Shown piece by piece: positions 23,664-32,210 of a DNA stretch of 41,233 bases; position 1 is the first letter of the stretch, and the number at the start of each line of letters is the position of its first letter. The DNA comes from Bacteroidota bacterium (GTDB taxonomy: Bacteria; Bacteroidota; Bacteroidia; UBA7662). Position numbers and translations under genes: made by a program. Location: NCBI GenBank assembly GCA_016868485.1, contig VGGT01000002.1, forward strand, positions 1-41,233, written 5' to 3'. The notes beneath the pieces were generated by a model. That model was not told the origin of the DNA. It saw only the letters and a program-made list of their open reading frames with translations, and did no database searches.

Positions 23664-24332
23664 ATGAGGTGGCAAAAGAAACAAGGGTTGACTTTGGTGA
23701 TCACGGGCCTGCTCATGGGCGCTGCTGTTTATGGCACCGACCAATGGAAAAGCAAGCAGTTGTTGGCTCAGGTGTGCGCAAAGCCCAGAGTAGAACCGGC
23801 AGGAAAGTGGGAGGACTGCTTGTCTCAGGTGAAGTTTTTAAAAAAAGGAACATTAACAGGGGTAGTTCTTATGTGCAGTGATCGAGCCATCAAGCCAGAA
23901 CATATTCTGCCCAGAGATATACCTAAATCCATCAAGGTAATATGCCTCTACCCCGACTCTTTATCCATTCAGGCGATGGATCAATACAGCACCCAACAAC
24001 GCGCGTCATGGCCAACCGAGTGGCACAGACAACATCAATTGTATCAAAAATTAGAACGACAACGCTTGTCGATCGCGCTCAACGGCAGTGGTGAACAGAG
24101 AACTAGGGATGTGCACGCGGCACTTCTTCCGTTGGATATACTCACACAAATGCGAACCCAGGCTTATCGCAATTCGGTCGCAGGATTACTATTGGGTGAA
24201 TTCACGCGGCAGTGTATCGGTCAAGAGGAATCGCGCTGGTTATTGATATACGATGGCCTGTTGCATCAGGAAATCAAAGACAAATTCACCAAAAATCCCA
24301 GAATCCACTATGAAGAATGGGGTGATGAGTAG
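23664..24332 (+). CDS. Unrecognised protein with one N-terminal membrane segment
   Basis: The 222-residue protein starts MRWQKKQG followed by a hydrophobic stretch (LTLVITGLLMGAAVYG), either a membrane anchor or an uncleaved signal. The rest is soluble-looking and contains scattered cysteines (QVCAKP, WEDCLSQV, LMCSDRA, VICLYPD, RQCIGQ). No family motif is evident. It lies 40 bp after the preceding exported protein gene, and its 3' end overlaps the start of the large T9SS protein gene, suggesting one operon. Codon use and frame look genuine. Confidence 0.65.
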   Translation: MRWQKKQGLTLVITGLLMGAAVYGTDQWKSKQLLAQVCAKPRVEPAGKWEDCLSQVKFLKKGTLTGVVLMCSDRAIKPEHILPRDIPKSIKVICLYPDSLSIQAMDQYSTQQRASWPTEWHRQHQLYQKLERQRLSIALNGSGEQRTRDVHAALLPLDILTQMRTQAYRNSVAGLLLGEFTRQCIGQEESRWLLIYDGLLHQEIKDKFTKNPRIHYEEWGDE

Positions 24333-27300
24333 ATTAAACTGCTGCTTTGTGTTCATCATTCTGTTGAACAGTTTTGCCACGGCCCAGAATAATGAAGGGT
24401 GGATGATTCCCAACGGTGGACAATGGCCAGCCCAAGTATTGGCCCATACCGACTTGCCCGGGATGCGCATTTTTGTAGAACGCGATCGCCTCACTTGGGT
24501 GCATACAGACCGAAATGCTCTGGCTGAGGCCCATGCCCATCCAGGAGCAGGGGTTAGCCTGAAAGCCCATGCTTGGCAGAGTATTTTTGTAGGCAGCAGC
24601 TTTAGCGGCCATCCAACCTTTACGGACGCAGGTACGCATACGGTCAGTTATTTTTTAGGGAACGATTCCAATCGGTGGGCAGGTGGACTCACTCCAACGC
24701 GTGGAATGATCTTAACCGATTTTTATCCGGGAATCGACCTAATTATTCAGACCAAAGGCGGTTTTAAGTATGAGTTTAGACTGCAACAAGGTGCGCGCAT
24801 CGATCAAATTCAATGTAGGGTGGAGGGGGTCGAATGGTCTTTGAAGGAAAGAAAAAGGATCAATTACCGATCCAAAATTCACTCCATCACCGAAGAAGCA
24901 CCAAGGGCTTGGTCCATTTCTGACACGGGCCACGAGCAAGATGTTCCGATGACATTGAAACGCAGGGCATCAACCTGGGGTTTTGAAGTAGGTCATTGGC
25001 CGGCGAACAGTGTTCTGGTGCTCGATCCAGTGCTGGTTGGAAGTACGTACACGGGATCATCGGCCGATAATTGGGGTTTTTCGGCGACATACGCCTCAGA
25101 TGGTTCAATTTTCTTAGGGGGAATCGTTTTTGATGTAGGTTACCCCACCAGTATTGGGGCCTACGACATCAGCTTCAATGGAGGTACGGATATGGTAGTC
25201 AGTAAATATACCCCCGACGCCACGACCTTAATCTACAGCACCCACTTAGGTGGCGCATCGGGCGACACCTTGCTCAGTCTCGTTTCGGATGCCCAAAATC
25301 GTTTATATGTCTTGGGAAAAAGCTTGTCTACCAACTACCCAGCCTTTGGATTTGATCCCTCGCACAACGGAGGAATGGACTATGTGGTGTCGCGCCTCAA
25401 CCCAACCGGTACGCAACTGCTGTCGTCGACCTACCTAGGCGGAAATGGAATGGATGGAGAGAACTTCGGAAGTGCCCAAATGCAAAACTTGAACGCGTTG
25501 TGGTTTAACTACGGCGACAACAACCGCGGCGAGATCACCCTCGACCCTGCAGGTCGGGTCTTGATTGTAGGAAATACGACCTCCACGAATTTTCCGACCA
25601 GCGGCCTTTCGGCCCACCAGCAAGCCATGGCAGGCGTGCAGGATGGGGTTTTGGTAAAATTATCTGCGAATCTCGACAGCCTCATCTACGGCACCTACTT
25701 AGGGGGCGACCAACAAGACGCCATCTATGGCATCCGTGCCATGGGCGTCGACACAGTCTACATAACGGGCAGCACATTCAGCAGTAATTTCCCAATTTCA
25801 TTATCCATGGGCGGCTACATTCCTCAATACCAGGGTGGAGGCGACGGGTTCCTAATGGCCATACGCACCACTGGCGGCCCACCAATATTTGGAACCTTTC
25901 TAGGCAACTCAACCTACCAGCAAGCCTATTTGCTCGATCGAGATGCAGAAGGTAGGGTATACGTTACGGGGATTAGTACATCTGCACTGCCCATTACACC
26001 CAGCGGAATCTATAATAATCCTGGTGGAAAGCACTTCATTCAGGTGTTCAGCTCAGATCTGGATAGTTTGCTTCGGGGCACCATGATTGGAGCGAATTCC
26101 GCGGGCCCCAATTTTTCGCCAACAGCATTTATGGTCGATGTATGTGGTAAGGTGTATCTGACCGGGTGGGGAGGTTCAGTGAATACGGCCAGAAACATTC
26201 ATGTTTCGTCTATGGTGGGCCTACCCGTCACCGCTCAACGGCTACAGGCCAACACCGACCACCATGATATGTATGTTATGGTTCTTGAATCCAATCTCGA
26301 TTCTTTGTTATATGGTTCATTTTTTGGGGGGGGACTTTCGCGGGAGCATGTCGATGGGGGAACCTGTCGATTTTCGCGCGATGGAGTGATTTACCATGCC
26401 GTTTGTGCGGGATGCGGGGGAGGAAACGACGATTTTCCCACCACAACGGGTGCCTGGTCAGCCACCAATAATTCGTTGAATTGCAATGCGGCTGTCTTTA
26501 AAATTGATCTTCAGTATGTTCAGCCGGTAGCGGGTTTTGCCACCCAATACCCAGACACTTTTGTCTGTATGGGCATACCAGTCCAGTTTTTTTCGACAGG
26601 AACATTGAGTGGTACATTCCTTTGGGACTTTGGGGTTCCGGGTGCACAATCAACACAGCCCAATCCCACCTACTCCTTTCCGGCGCCAGGTACGTATAGG
26701 GTTACCCAACGCATCAGCAGTTGTGTAGGCACAGACACTGTCGGACGCAACATCATCGTGAAACCAGTTCCGACGCTACTGATGCAACAGGTTCCTGCTG
26801 TTTGTCTGGGTGATTCAGCGACCCTCACTGCCTCAGGCGCTCGGGTCTACGAATGGGATTCCCTCTATTCGGGTGGCGGAAACCGGTCATCCAGCATTCG
26901 GGTTGCTCCTCCAGCCAGCCGGTGGTATCGGGTGGTGGCCTCCGATTCGCTCGGATGCCCAGTGACCGACAGTGTTTGGGTACGTGTTAACATCCCCAGA
27001 AGGGTGTTTTCGGGCGCGATTTATCGCTATTGTTTAGGAGATACCGCACGAATTAGTGTACCCGCTGCAGGCTATTCGAGCGTGCAGTGGATTTCAGATC
27101 CAGAGATAACCTCCACTACTGCTTTTAACCAGAAATTCGCTTCAATGCAAGCCCGTTGGGTATATCTGGAGCTAACCGACACCGCGGGATGTACGATTCG
27201 TGATAGTCTGCGCTTGATCCCATTTATCTCTCTTTCGGTAGATGCCGGACCGAACCGAACCATTTGTTCCCCAACGCAACTAACATTTGTGGCTCAAGCG

Positions 27301-27966
27301 CCGCCGCAGGCGCGTTTTCTTTGGAGCACAGGCGATACCAGTCGACAAATTAGTTTTTTCGCCGGGCAGAGTCAGACGATTTGGGTTAGGGCCTTTGATC
27401 CACCCTGTTCGAGTTTAACAGATACCATTCAAATTACATTCGAGCCCCTCCAGGCCGCATTTGGATTTAGACCGGATACGGGTTATGCCCCGCAGACCGT
27501 TTCTTTCACCCAACTCAGTTCGGGGGCAGCGGTGAGGCGCTATCTGTGGACTTTCGGTGACGGAGGCACGAGCACCCTTCCAGCCCCCGTGTATACATAC
27601 ATGCGCCCGGGGCGATACACCATTGTCTTGCGGATCGACGGCGATGACCCATCCTGTTTCGATACCGCACAATCCGATATCTGGATCGATTCCGTTGGAA
27701 TACGCCTGCCAACAGCATTCACACCCGATGGGGATGGCGTCAATGATGTGTTTACTGGTTTTACTTATGGTTTTGAGACCTTAAGCATCTCAATTTTTGA
27801 TCGTTGGGGGCGTTTGGTGCACACCGATTCCTTACCTCGAGTCTATTGGGATGGCTCACAGCAGGGTATGCCACTGCCGGCTGGGTCTTATCCGTATATC
27901 ATACGTGCTGTACAAAAAAATGGTGTTCGCAGAACGTTGAAAGGGGTAGTCGATTTGATACGATGA
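24310..27966 (+). CDS. Large T9SS type B surface protein with SBBP propeller and PKD domains
   Basis: The 1218-residue exported protein begins with a signal peptide (MSRLNCCFVFIILLNSFATA within the first 26 residues; the alternative start is ATG 24325). Residues about 27-260 are a DUF7948-like N-terminal domain (GWMIPNGGQWPAQVLAHTDL). A run of SBBP-type propeller repeats follows, seen as STHLGGASGDTL, STYLGGNGMDGE, GTYLGGDQQDAIYGI, GTFLGNS and YGSFFGGGLS. Next come a PKD domain (FLWDFGVPGAQSTQPNPTYS), Ig-like segments, and a second PKD domain (YLWTFGDGGTSTLPAPVYTY, about 1047-1130). The last 86 residues (1133-1218, LPTAFTPDGDGVNDVF, ISIFDRWGRLV, GSYPYIIRAVQKNG) are the gliding-motility-type C-terminal domain used as the type B sorting signal of the type IX secretion system. 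It is probably an adhesin or surface-layer protein. Confidence 0.9.
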   Translation: MKNGVMSRLNCCFVFIILLNSFATAQNNEGWMIPNGGQWPAQVLAHTDLPGMRIFVERDRLTWVHTDRNALAEAHAHPGAGVSLKAHAWQSIFVGSSFSGHPTFTDAGTHTVSYFLGNDSNRWAGGLTPTRGMILTDFYPGIDLIIQTKGGFKYEFRLQQGARIDQIQCRVEGVEWSLKERKRINYRSKIHSITEEAPRAWSISDTGHEQDVPMTLKRRASTWGFEVGHWPANSVLVLDPVLVGSTYTGSSADNWGFSATYASDGSIFLGGIVFDVGYPTSIGAYDISFNGGTDMVVSKYTPDATTLIYSTHLGGASGDTLLSLVSDAQNRLYVLGKSLSTNYPAFGFDPSHNGGMDYVVSRLNPTGTQLLSSTYLGGNGMDGENFGSAQMQNLNALWFNYGDNNRGEITLDPAGRVLIVGNTTSTNFPTSGLSAHQQAMAGVQDGVLVKLSANLDSLIYGTYLGGDQQDAIYGIRAMGVDTVYITGSTFSSNFPISLSMGGYIPQYQGGGDGFLMAIRTTGGPPIFGTFLGNSTYQQAYLLDRDAEGRVYVTGISTSALPITPSGIYNNPGGKHFIQVFSSDLDSLLRGTMIGANSAGPNFSPTAFMVDVCGKVYLTGWGGSVNTARNIHVSSMVGLPVTAQRLQANTDHHDMYVMVLESNLDSLLYGSFFGGGLSREHVDGGTCRFSRDGVIYHAVCAGCGGGNDDFPTTTGAWSATNNSLNCNAAVFKIDLQYVQPVAGFATQYPDTFVCMGIPVQFFSTGTLSGTFLWDFGVPGAQSTQPNPTYSFPAPGTYRVTQRISSCVGTDTVGRNIIVKPVPTLLMQQVPAVCLGDSATLTASGARVYEWDSLYSGGGNRSSSIRVAPPASRWYRVVASDSLGCPVTDSVWVRVNIPRRVFSGAIYRYCLGDTARISVPAAGYSSVQWISDPEITSTTAFNQKFASMQARWVYLELTDTAGCTIRDSLRLIPFISLSVDAGPNRTICSPTQLTFVAQAPPQARFLWSTGDTSRQISFFAGQSQTIWVRAFDPPCSSLTDTIQITFEPLQAAFGFRPDTGYAPQTVSFTQLSSGAAVRRYLWTFGDGGTSTLPAPVYTYMRPGRYTIVLRIDGDDPSCFDTAQSDIWIDSVGIRLPTAFTPDGDGVNDVFTGFTYGFETLSISIFDRWGRLVHTDSLPRVYWDGSQQGMPLPAGSYPYIIRAVQKNGVRRTLKGVVDLIR

Positions 27967-28003
27967 GTATTTAATCTCACCTACTAGATATCCCAAAAAT
28001 CCG

Positions 28004-28012
28004 TATCTTTGC
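28004..28012 (+). promoter_or_regulatory. -7 promoter element for tRNA-Lys
   Basis: TATCTTTGC is a perfect TAnnTTTG element 45 bp before the tRNA, giving a short 5' leader to be removed by RNase P. Confidence 0.6.
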
Positions 28013-28057
28013 ACCCGCGTCAAAAAAAATTCGGTTCTTGGGAAGAATCGGTTCAAT

Positions 28058-28133
28058 GATTCCGTAGCTCAGCAGGTAGAGCAATACACTTTTAATGTAT
28101 GGGTCCTGGGTTCGAATCCCAGCGGAATCACCA
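28058..28133 (+). tRNA. tRNA-Lys (anticodon UUU)
   Basis: The cloverleaf can be read directly. The acceptor stem GATTCCG (28058-28064) pairs with CGGAATC (28123-28129). The D arm is GCTCAGCAGGTAGAGC. The anticodon stem ATACA/TGTAT carries loop CTTTTAA with anticodon TTT. The T arm is CTGGG-TTCGAAT-CCCAG, followed by discriminator A and an encoded CCA (28131-28133). Length is 76 nt. It stands alone between the T9SS protein gene and the histidine kinase gene. Confidence 0.97.
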
Positions 28134-28250
28134 GATTTCTTTCAACCAAAGGGGCTCAAAGCAGCCAATTGGACTTAAAGTCTGCCTTTTCTGCATGGAG
28201 CGCGCGGGCAGTATGTTGTGGTCTAAGCAGCAAAAACGCAGGCAATAGGA

Positions 28251-30197
28251 TTACGAACTGGCTTCGTGCGTGTTTGAATCCGTTTCGATCATTTCATTGT
28301 CAAAACCAACATAAACACTCGTTCCCTGCCCCGGAGCGCTCTCGATGCGAACTTGATGATTTTTCATCCTCCTCAGCCTGTTGCGCAGACCTTTTAGACC
28401 TAGACCACCCCTCGTTTGAGTAATGTCAAATCCTACACCATTGTCGGTAACACACAATTGGATTCGCCCATCATGATCAGTCAATTCAACATAAACAGAG
28501 GTTGCTGCCGAATGCTTAACAATGTTGGAAAGACATTCCTGACAAATTCTGTAGAGATCAAGGGCGGTCGAAGGAATAAGTTGTACATGTTCAATTTCGT
28601 AATCCAGATGAAAAGCACAAGTGGGGCGTGATATGTTGAAAAACCGCAACAACCGAGTAAGTTCATCTTTAAGTTTCGGGGCATCCATAGGGTGTGGATC
28701 CATTTGATAGGATAATGCACGGACTTCATTCAAGCCCTGGTCAAGAGAGATTAGACCCCGTCGATAACCTTCCCAATCCTTCGGTTGCCATTCTGATTGA
28801 TCCGCTTTTTTCATCGGCATCATCATGCGGGCATTCATGAGAAGTGCTGCGAGATGATCGTGAAGCTCTTGGCCAAGCCGTCTTCGTTCTGCCTCTTGTC
28901 CCATGACAAACGATTTGTCAATGTCATTTTGCTTTCGCATGAGTAAATCCGACAATTGCTCTCGACGTTTTCTTTGCAAATAGAGTTCATAAAAAGATTC
29001 CCAAGTGATGATCCCCAATGCGATGAGCGCGCCCGGGAATACCGAAAATCCGAATAGATCAAGAACACTGAGCCAAGACCGAGAACCGTATGCCTCCAAG
29101 AAGCCTCCAACAATGAGACTGAGGGTAGCCGCAAAAAGGGCCATCGATCGGTGTTTGGCCAGTGGATAAGCGAAAATACAACCCCACAACAGGAGAAAGA
29201 GTCCAGGCAGTTGCAGGATCATCATCGCTGGGATAATGCTGTGGCGCCATTCCTTGAGATATGGCCAAAAAACCGCATAAAGTGGGATGCTCACAGCCAC
29301 CCCGATGCTCACTCCATTCAACCACCGATCAAGCAAGGGCACAGATCGCTGGGTACGCAAAAACGCCATGCCAAAGCGTATGTACAGTACATACAAGATG
29401 GCCACCAAAACCCAGGCTACATGATTGGCGGTGCCACCACGCGACAGCCAGCCAAATTCGCGCGCATGGCCGGATTTCACCAGTGCAAGCAAGCCTAATG
29501 TAAAGGCGAGCATTGAGGGCCATAAATAAAGAGGCCTCCCTTCAGTGACCGCCAATAACAGTGCCAACAACCCCAGGCACAAAAGCAAGCCCAATTTCAA
29601 AGACCACAGTGTACTTTCTTTGAGGCGAAATTCAGCATAGGCGCTTGTTGATGCCACAAATATTGGGGAATTCATCCGCGTACTCAGGGTGTTTCTTACC
29701 CGAATCAACAGCATGATCCGGGCTTTAGGTTTCACCAACAGCGGTAACGAAGGTAAGCGATCCGGATGAGACCAACGTGGAAGATCCACCATAGATCCGG
29801 CGATACCGGCCTCATAAATTCCCAAACCATCATCCCTGAAAAACGCCACCGAATCGAGGAAAGGATTATTCAAGAAAACCGTTATATTCTGCTGAAAATC
29901 AGTCGGATTGTGTAGATCGACCCGAGCCCAATAGGCCGATTGAGAGATGATGATCTGATCTTGTTCTACGCGCATCATCTTCTCGGCCAAGCTCGGTGCA
30001 GAGAATAACTTTGCCATCTCTTCAGGTTCCAGACTCAGCGTGGGCTCTGTATAAAAGGGGATGTGTTGTAGATGCTTTGGTTTGCCAAATTCAATCGGAA
30101 GATTAAGAATCGGGACTGCGCAAACCGGAAGAGAGGTGGCCCAAATCCACAGGATCCAAAAGGAAAGAAACCTGCGATGTATGCTGCTGTTGTTCAC
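28251..30197 (-). CDS. 7TMR-DISM sensor histidine kinase (HisKA_3 type)
   Basis: A membrane sensor kinase of 648 residues. It has a signal sequence (FWILWIWATSLPVCAVP), a periplasmic sensory domain of the 7TMR-DISM extracellular type at about 40-190, seven membrane helices at about 196-405, a short coiled linker (YLQRKRREQLSDLLMRKQND), a HisKA_3 dimerisation domain with phosphorylated H446 in RRRLGQELHDHLAALL, and a HATPase domain with N box ECLSNIVKHS (554-563), DNGVGF (585-590) and GGLGLKG (597-603). This architecture pairs with NarL-type regulators, and such a gene lies 28 bp upstream, so they are very probably partners. The ligand is unknown; DISM domains often bind carbohydrates or other small molecules. 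Confidence 0.9.
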   Translation of the reverse strand: MNNSSIHRRFLSFWILWIWATSLPVCAVPILNLPIEFGKPKHLQHIPFYTEPTLSLEPEEMAKLFSAPSLAEKMMRVEQDQIIISQSAYWARVDLHNPTDFQQNITVFLNNPFLDSVAFFRDDGLGIYEAGIAGSMVDLPRWSHPDRLPSLPLLVKPKARIMLLIRVRNTLSTRMNSPIFVASTSAYAEFRLKESTLWSLKLGLLLCLGLLALLLAVTEGRPLYLWPSMLAFTLGLLALVKSGHAREFGWLSRGGTANHVAWVLVAILYVLYIRFGMAFLRTQRSVPLLDRWLNGVSIGVAVSIPLYAVFWPYLKEWRHSIIPAMMILQLPGLFLLLWGCIFAYPLAKHRSMALFAATLSLIVGGFLEAYGSRSWLSVLDLFGFSVFPGALIALGIITWESFYELYLQRKRREQLSDLLMRKQNDIDKSFVMGQEAERRRLGQELHDHLAALLMNARMMMPMKKADQSEWQPKDWEGYRRGLISLDQGLNEVRALSYQMDPHPMDAPKLKDELTRLLRFFNISRPTCAFHLDYEIEHVQLIPSTALDLYRICQECLSNIVKHSAATSVYVELTDHDGRIQLCVTDNGVGFDITQTRGGLGLKGLRNRLRRMKNHQVRIESAPGQGTSVYVGFDNEMIETDSNTHEASS

Positions 30198-30225
30198 AAT
30201 AAGGGCGACTTTGGTCGTTCGGAAA

Positions 30226-30879
30226 TTAGGGCAGTAAATGGTGTTTTATAGCGTATGATACCAAAGCAGCACTACTGTGAAGGCCGGCTTTTTCCAAAAT
30301 ATTTCGGCGGTGCGTCGATATCGTTTCCACACTTAATCCCAATTTGGATGCGATTTCTTTTGAGCTTAAGTCTTGGGCAACCAAACCGAGCACCTCACGC
30401 TCGCGGCGGGTGAAATTGGGGAGATCTAGGGTTCGCTCCGCATTAGGTTCCTCTGGCCAATGCATCCCACCCTGAACGAGCCGCCAAACAACTTCTTCCA
30501 GATGCTTTTGGTCGCCTTTTTTCATAAAAAAACCGTTCGCGCCTTTCACATAGGCATCGCGCAGCAAGTGCATGCTGTCGTACATGGTCATGATCAGTAC
30601 TTTTTGAAGCGGATTTTTTTCCTTGATCCGTTCAAGAAGTTCAAGCCCCCCCATCGGACTCATTCGAATATCGGTGATGATCAGCTCGAAATCCGACCCT
30701 GATTCCAAAGCGAAGAGCAAATCCTCACCCGTACAAAATGAATCTACCTGTTCAACAAACGAAAACTGGCCGATGATCCACTGCAATCCATCGAGTAGGA
30801 TTTGATGATCGTCGACCAAGGCTATTTTGTATTGGGTGTCCGTTGATTGAATTTCGGGAACTTGCTTGAGGTCAACCAT
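30226..30879 (-). CDS. NarL/FixJ-type response regulator
   Basis: The 217-residue cytoplasmic regulator has a receiver domain with acidic pocket D23/D24 (LVDDHQILLDGL), phosphorylated D70 (IITDIRMSPMGG), T98 and K120/K121. A LuxR-type HTH at about 156-217 follows (FTRREREVLGLVAQDLSSKE, then ISTHRRNILEKAGL). The frame is open upstream to 31002 inside pdxH, but ATG 30879 (MVDLKQVPEI) gives the standard length. It sits between pdxH (25 bp) and the sensor kinase (28 bp) on the same strand, so all three are probably one transcript. Confidence 0.93.
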   Translation of the reverse strand: MVDLKQVPEIQSTDTQYKIALVDDHQILLDGLQWIIGQFSFVEQVDSFCTGEDLLFALESGSDFELIITDIRMSPMGGLELLERIKEKNPLQKVLIMTMYDSMHLLRDAYVKGANGFFMKKGDQKHLEEVVWRLVQGGMHWPEEPNAERTLDLPNFTRREREVLGLVAQDLSSKEIASKLGLSVETISTHRRNILEKAGLHSSAALVSYAIKHHLLP

Positions 30880-30904
30880 ATTAAAAAATGGATAAAGTGT
30901 AGTA

Positions 30905-31567
30905 TTAAGGAGAAAGTCGGACGATGGTCCATGCTCCGGCTTCGTCGATGGAATATTTAATCCGGTCATGCAGGCGAGAACGGCGACCCTGCCAAAACTC
31001 AAACGTGATGGGTTTAAGGCGATAACCCCCCCAATGGGGCGGGCGGGGTATGGTCATGGGATCGGCAAATTGAGCGCTAACGGCCTCCATAGCTTTTTCT
31101 AATGCCGCGCGATTCGGTAAGGGCTGGCTCTGCGCACTTGCCCAAGCGCCCAATCGACTTCCCACAGGACGAGATTGGAAATAAGCGTCGCTTTCCGTTT
31201 CGTCTACGCGAGCAACTTGCCCTGTAATCCTGATCTGCCGCTCATTTTCTGGCCAAAAAAAAGTGGCCGCTGCCCGGGGGTTTGCTTCTAATTGCTGGCC
31301 TTTGTCGCTGTTATAATTGGTGTAGAAGGTGAGGCCGTGCTCGTCGCAGCCCTTGAGCAATACGATTCTTCCCGCTGGCATTCCATCCCCATCAACCGTA
31401 GCGAGATGCATAGCGTTTGGTTCAGGTTGACCGCTGTTCATGGCCTCCCCAATCCACTGTTCAAAGAGCGGGAATGGATACTGAGGTACATTCGATTCAA
31501 GAAGAATGTCGCGTTCATATTCCATCCGCAGTTGATTGAGCGGTTGCACCTCTTGGTCGTTTTTCAT
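30905..31567 (-). CDS. pdxH: Pyridoxamine 5'-phosphate oxidase
   Basis: It oxidises pyridoxine/pyridoxamine 5'-phosphate to pyridoxal phosphate using FMN. The 220-residue product has GRIVLLKGCDEHGLTFYTNY (66-85), NPRAAATFFW, SRPVGSRLGAWASAQSQPLP, and the C-terminal PPHWGGYRLKPITFEFWQGR followed by RLHDRI, which holds the conserved R-x-H pair for substrate. Length is normal. It is the first gene of a minus-strand unit followed by a two-component pair and is divergent from yqgE with 52 bp between starts. Confidence 0.95.
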   Translation of the reverse strand: MKNDQEVQPLNQLRMEYERDILLESNVPQYPFPLFEQWIGEAMNSGQPEPNAMHLATVDGDGMPAGRIVLLKGCDEHGLTFYTNYNSDKGQQLEANPRAAATFFWPENERQIRITGQVARVDETESDAYFQSRPVGSRLGAWASAQSQPLPNRAALEKAMEAVSAQFADPMTIPRPPHWGGYRLKPITFEFWQGRRSRLHDRIKYSIDEAGAWTIVRLSP

Positions 31568-31587
31568 ATCGATTACAAACTATTACG

Positions 31588-31596
31588 CCAAATATA
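31588..31596 (-). promoter_or_regulatory. -7 promoter element for pdxH
   Basis: Minus-strand TATATTTGG matches TAnnTTTG and lies 20 bp before ATG 31567. It overlaps closely with the divergent yqgE promoter in a 52-bp intergenic space. Confidence 0.45.
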
Positions 31597-31600
31597 ACGT

Positions 31601-31609
31601 TATTTTCGC
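31601..31609 (+). promoter_or_regulatory. Probable -7 promoter element for yqgE
   Basis: TATTTTCGC, the TAnnTTCGC variant also seen before rpsA and the Gfo/Idh gene, lies 10 bp before ATG 31620. The leader would be only a few nucleotides. Confidence 0.4.
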
Positions 31610-31619
31610 CACTTGATTT

Positions 31620-32210
31620 ATGTCATCCCAACAAAACCCAAAACAATCCTTCGGCCTCGATCAGCCATTGGTTGCGGGTACGCTGCTCGCAGCCTGTCCC
31701 TTTCTTTCCGATGCCCCATTTTATCGGAGGTTACTCTTGTTGGCCGAGCATGGACCTTCAGGTAGCGTGGCTTTTGTTTTGAATGAGTACAGTGGACACA
31801 GATTGGGTGCACTTTTACCTGGCTTTGCTGGGTGGGATGCGCCCGTTTGGACCGGTGGACCTGTTGAAACGGACACCCTGCACATTGTTCAGGTTCAATC
31901 TCCGGGATTGGCCGACAGCATAGAATTGCTTCCCGGTATTTGGTGGAATGCACATCCAGCACAGGCCATGAAATTGGCTTCTGAAGGGTTGTTAGACCAA
32001 AACAAATGGTATTTTTTTCTGGGTTATGCGGGTTGGTCGGCCCGGCAGCTTGAACAAGAGTACGAAGAACATTACTGGATTTCCGGTCCTTATCATCCGG
32101 ATTTTATGCCCAAGGAGGGATCCATTGCTCCATGGTCTCAATTTTTATGTAATCTAGGCGAGCCCTATTCTTGGCTCAGCCGTGCACCCCGTCATCCCAG
32201 CCTCAACTGA
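31620..32210 (+). CDS. YqgE/AlgH family protein (UPF0301)
   Basis: The 196-residue protein belongs to the conserved YqgE/AlgH (DUF179) family: LVAGTLLAACPFLSDAPFYR near 17-36, LLLLAEHGPSGSVAFVLN at 38-55, WTGGPVETDTLHIV at 77-90, and FLGYAGWSARQLEQEY at 133-148. The biochemical role is not established; AlgH was once proposed as a regulator of alginate synthesis in Pseudomonas. The stop codon overlaps the apbE start as TGATG, so the pair is likely translationally coupled. Confidence 0.92.
   Translation: MSSQQNPKQSFGLDQPLVAGTLLAACPFLSDAPFYRRLLLLAEHGPSGSVAFVLNEYSGHRLGALLPGFAGWDAPVWTGGPVETDTLHIVQVQSPGLADSIELLPGIWWNAHPAQAMKLASEGLLDQNKWYFFLGYAGWSARQLEQEYEEHYWISGPYHPDFMPKEGSIAPWSQFLCNLGEPYSWLSRAPRHPSLN

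Noticed and set aside
28134..28250. Terminator or small RNA after tRNA-Lys
   Set aside because: Only weak palindromes such as GACTTAAAGTC are visible, without a convincing stem and T-run. I see nothing else in this gap.
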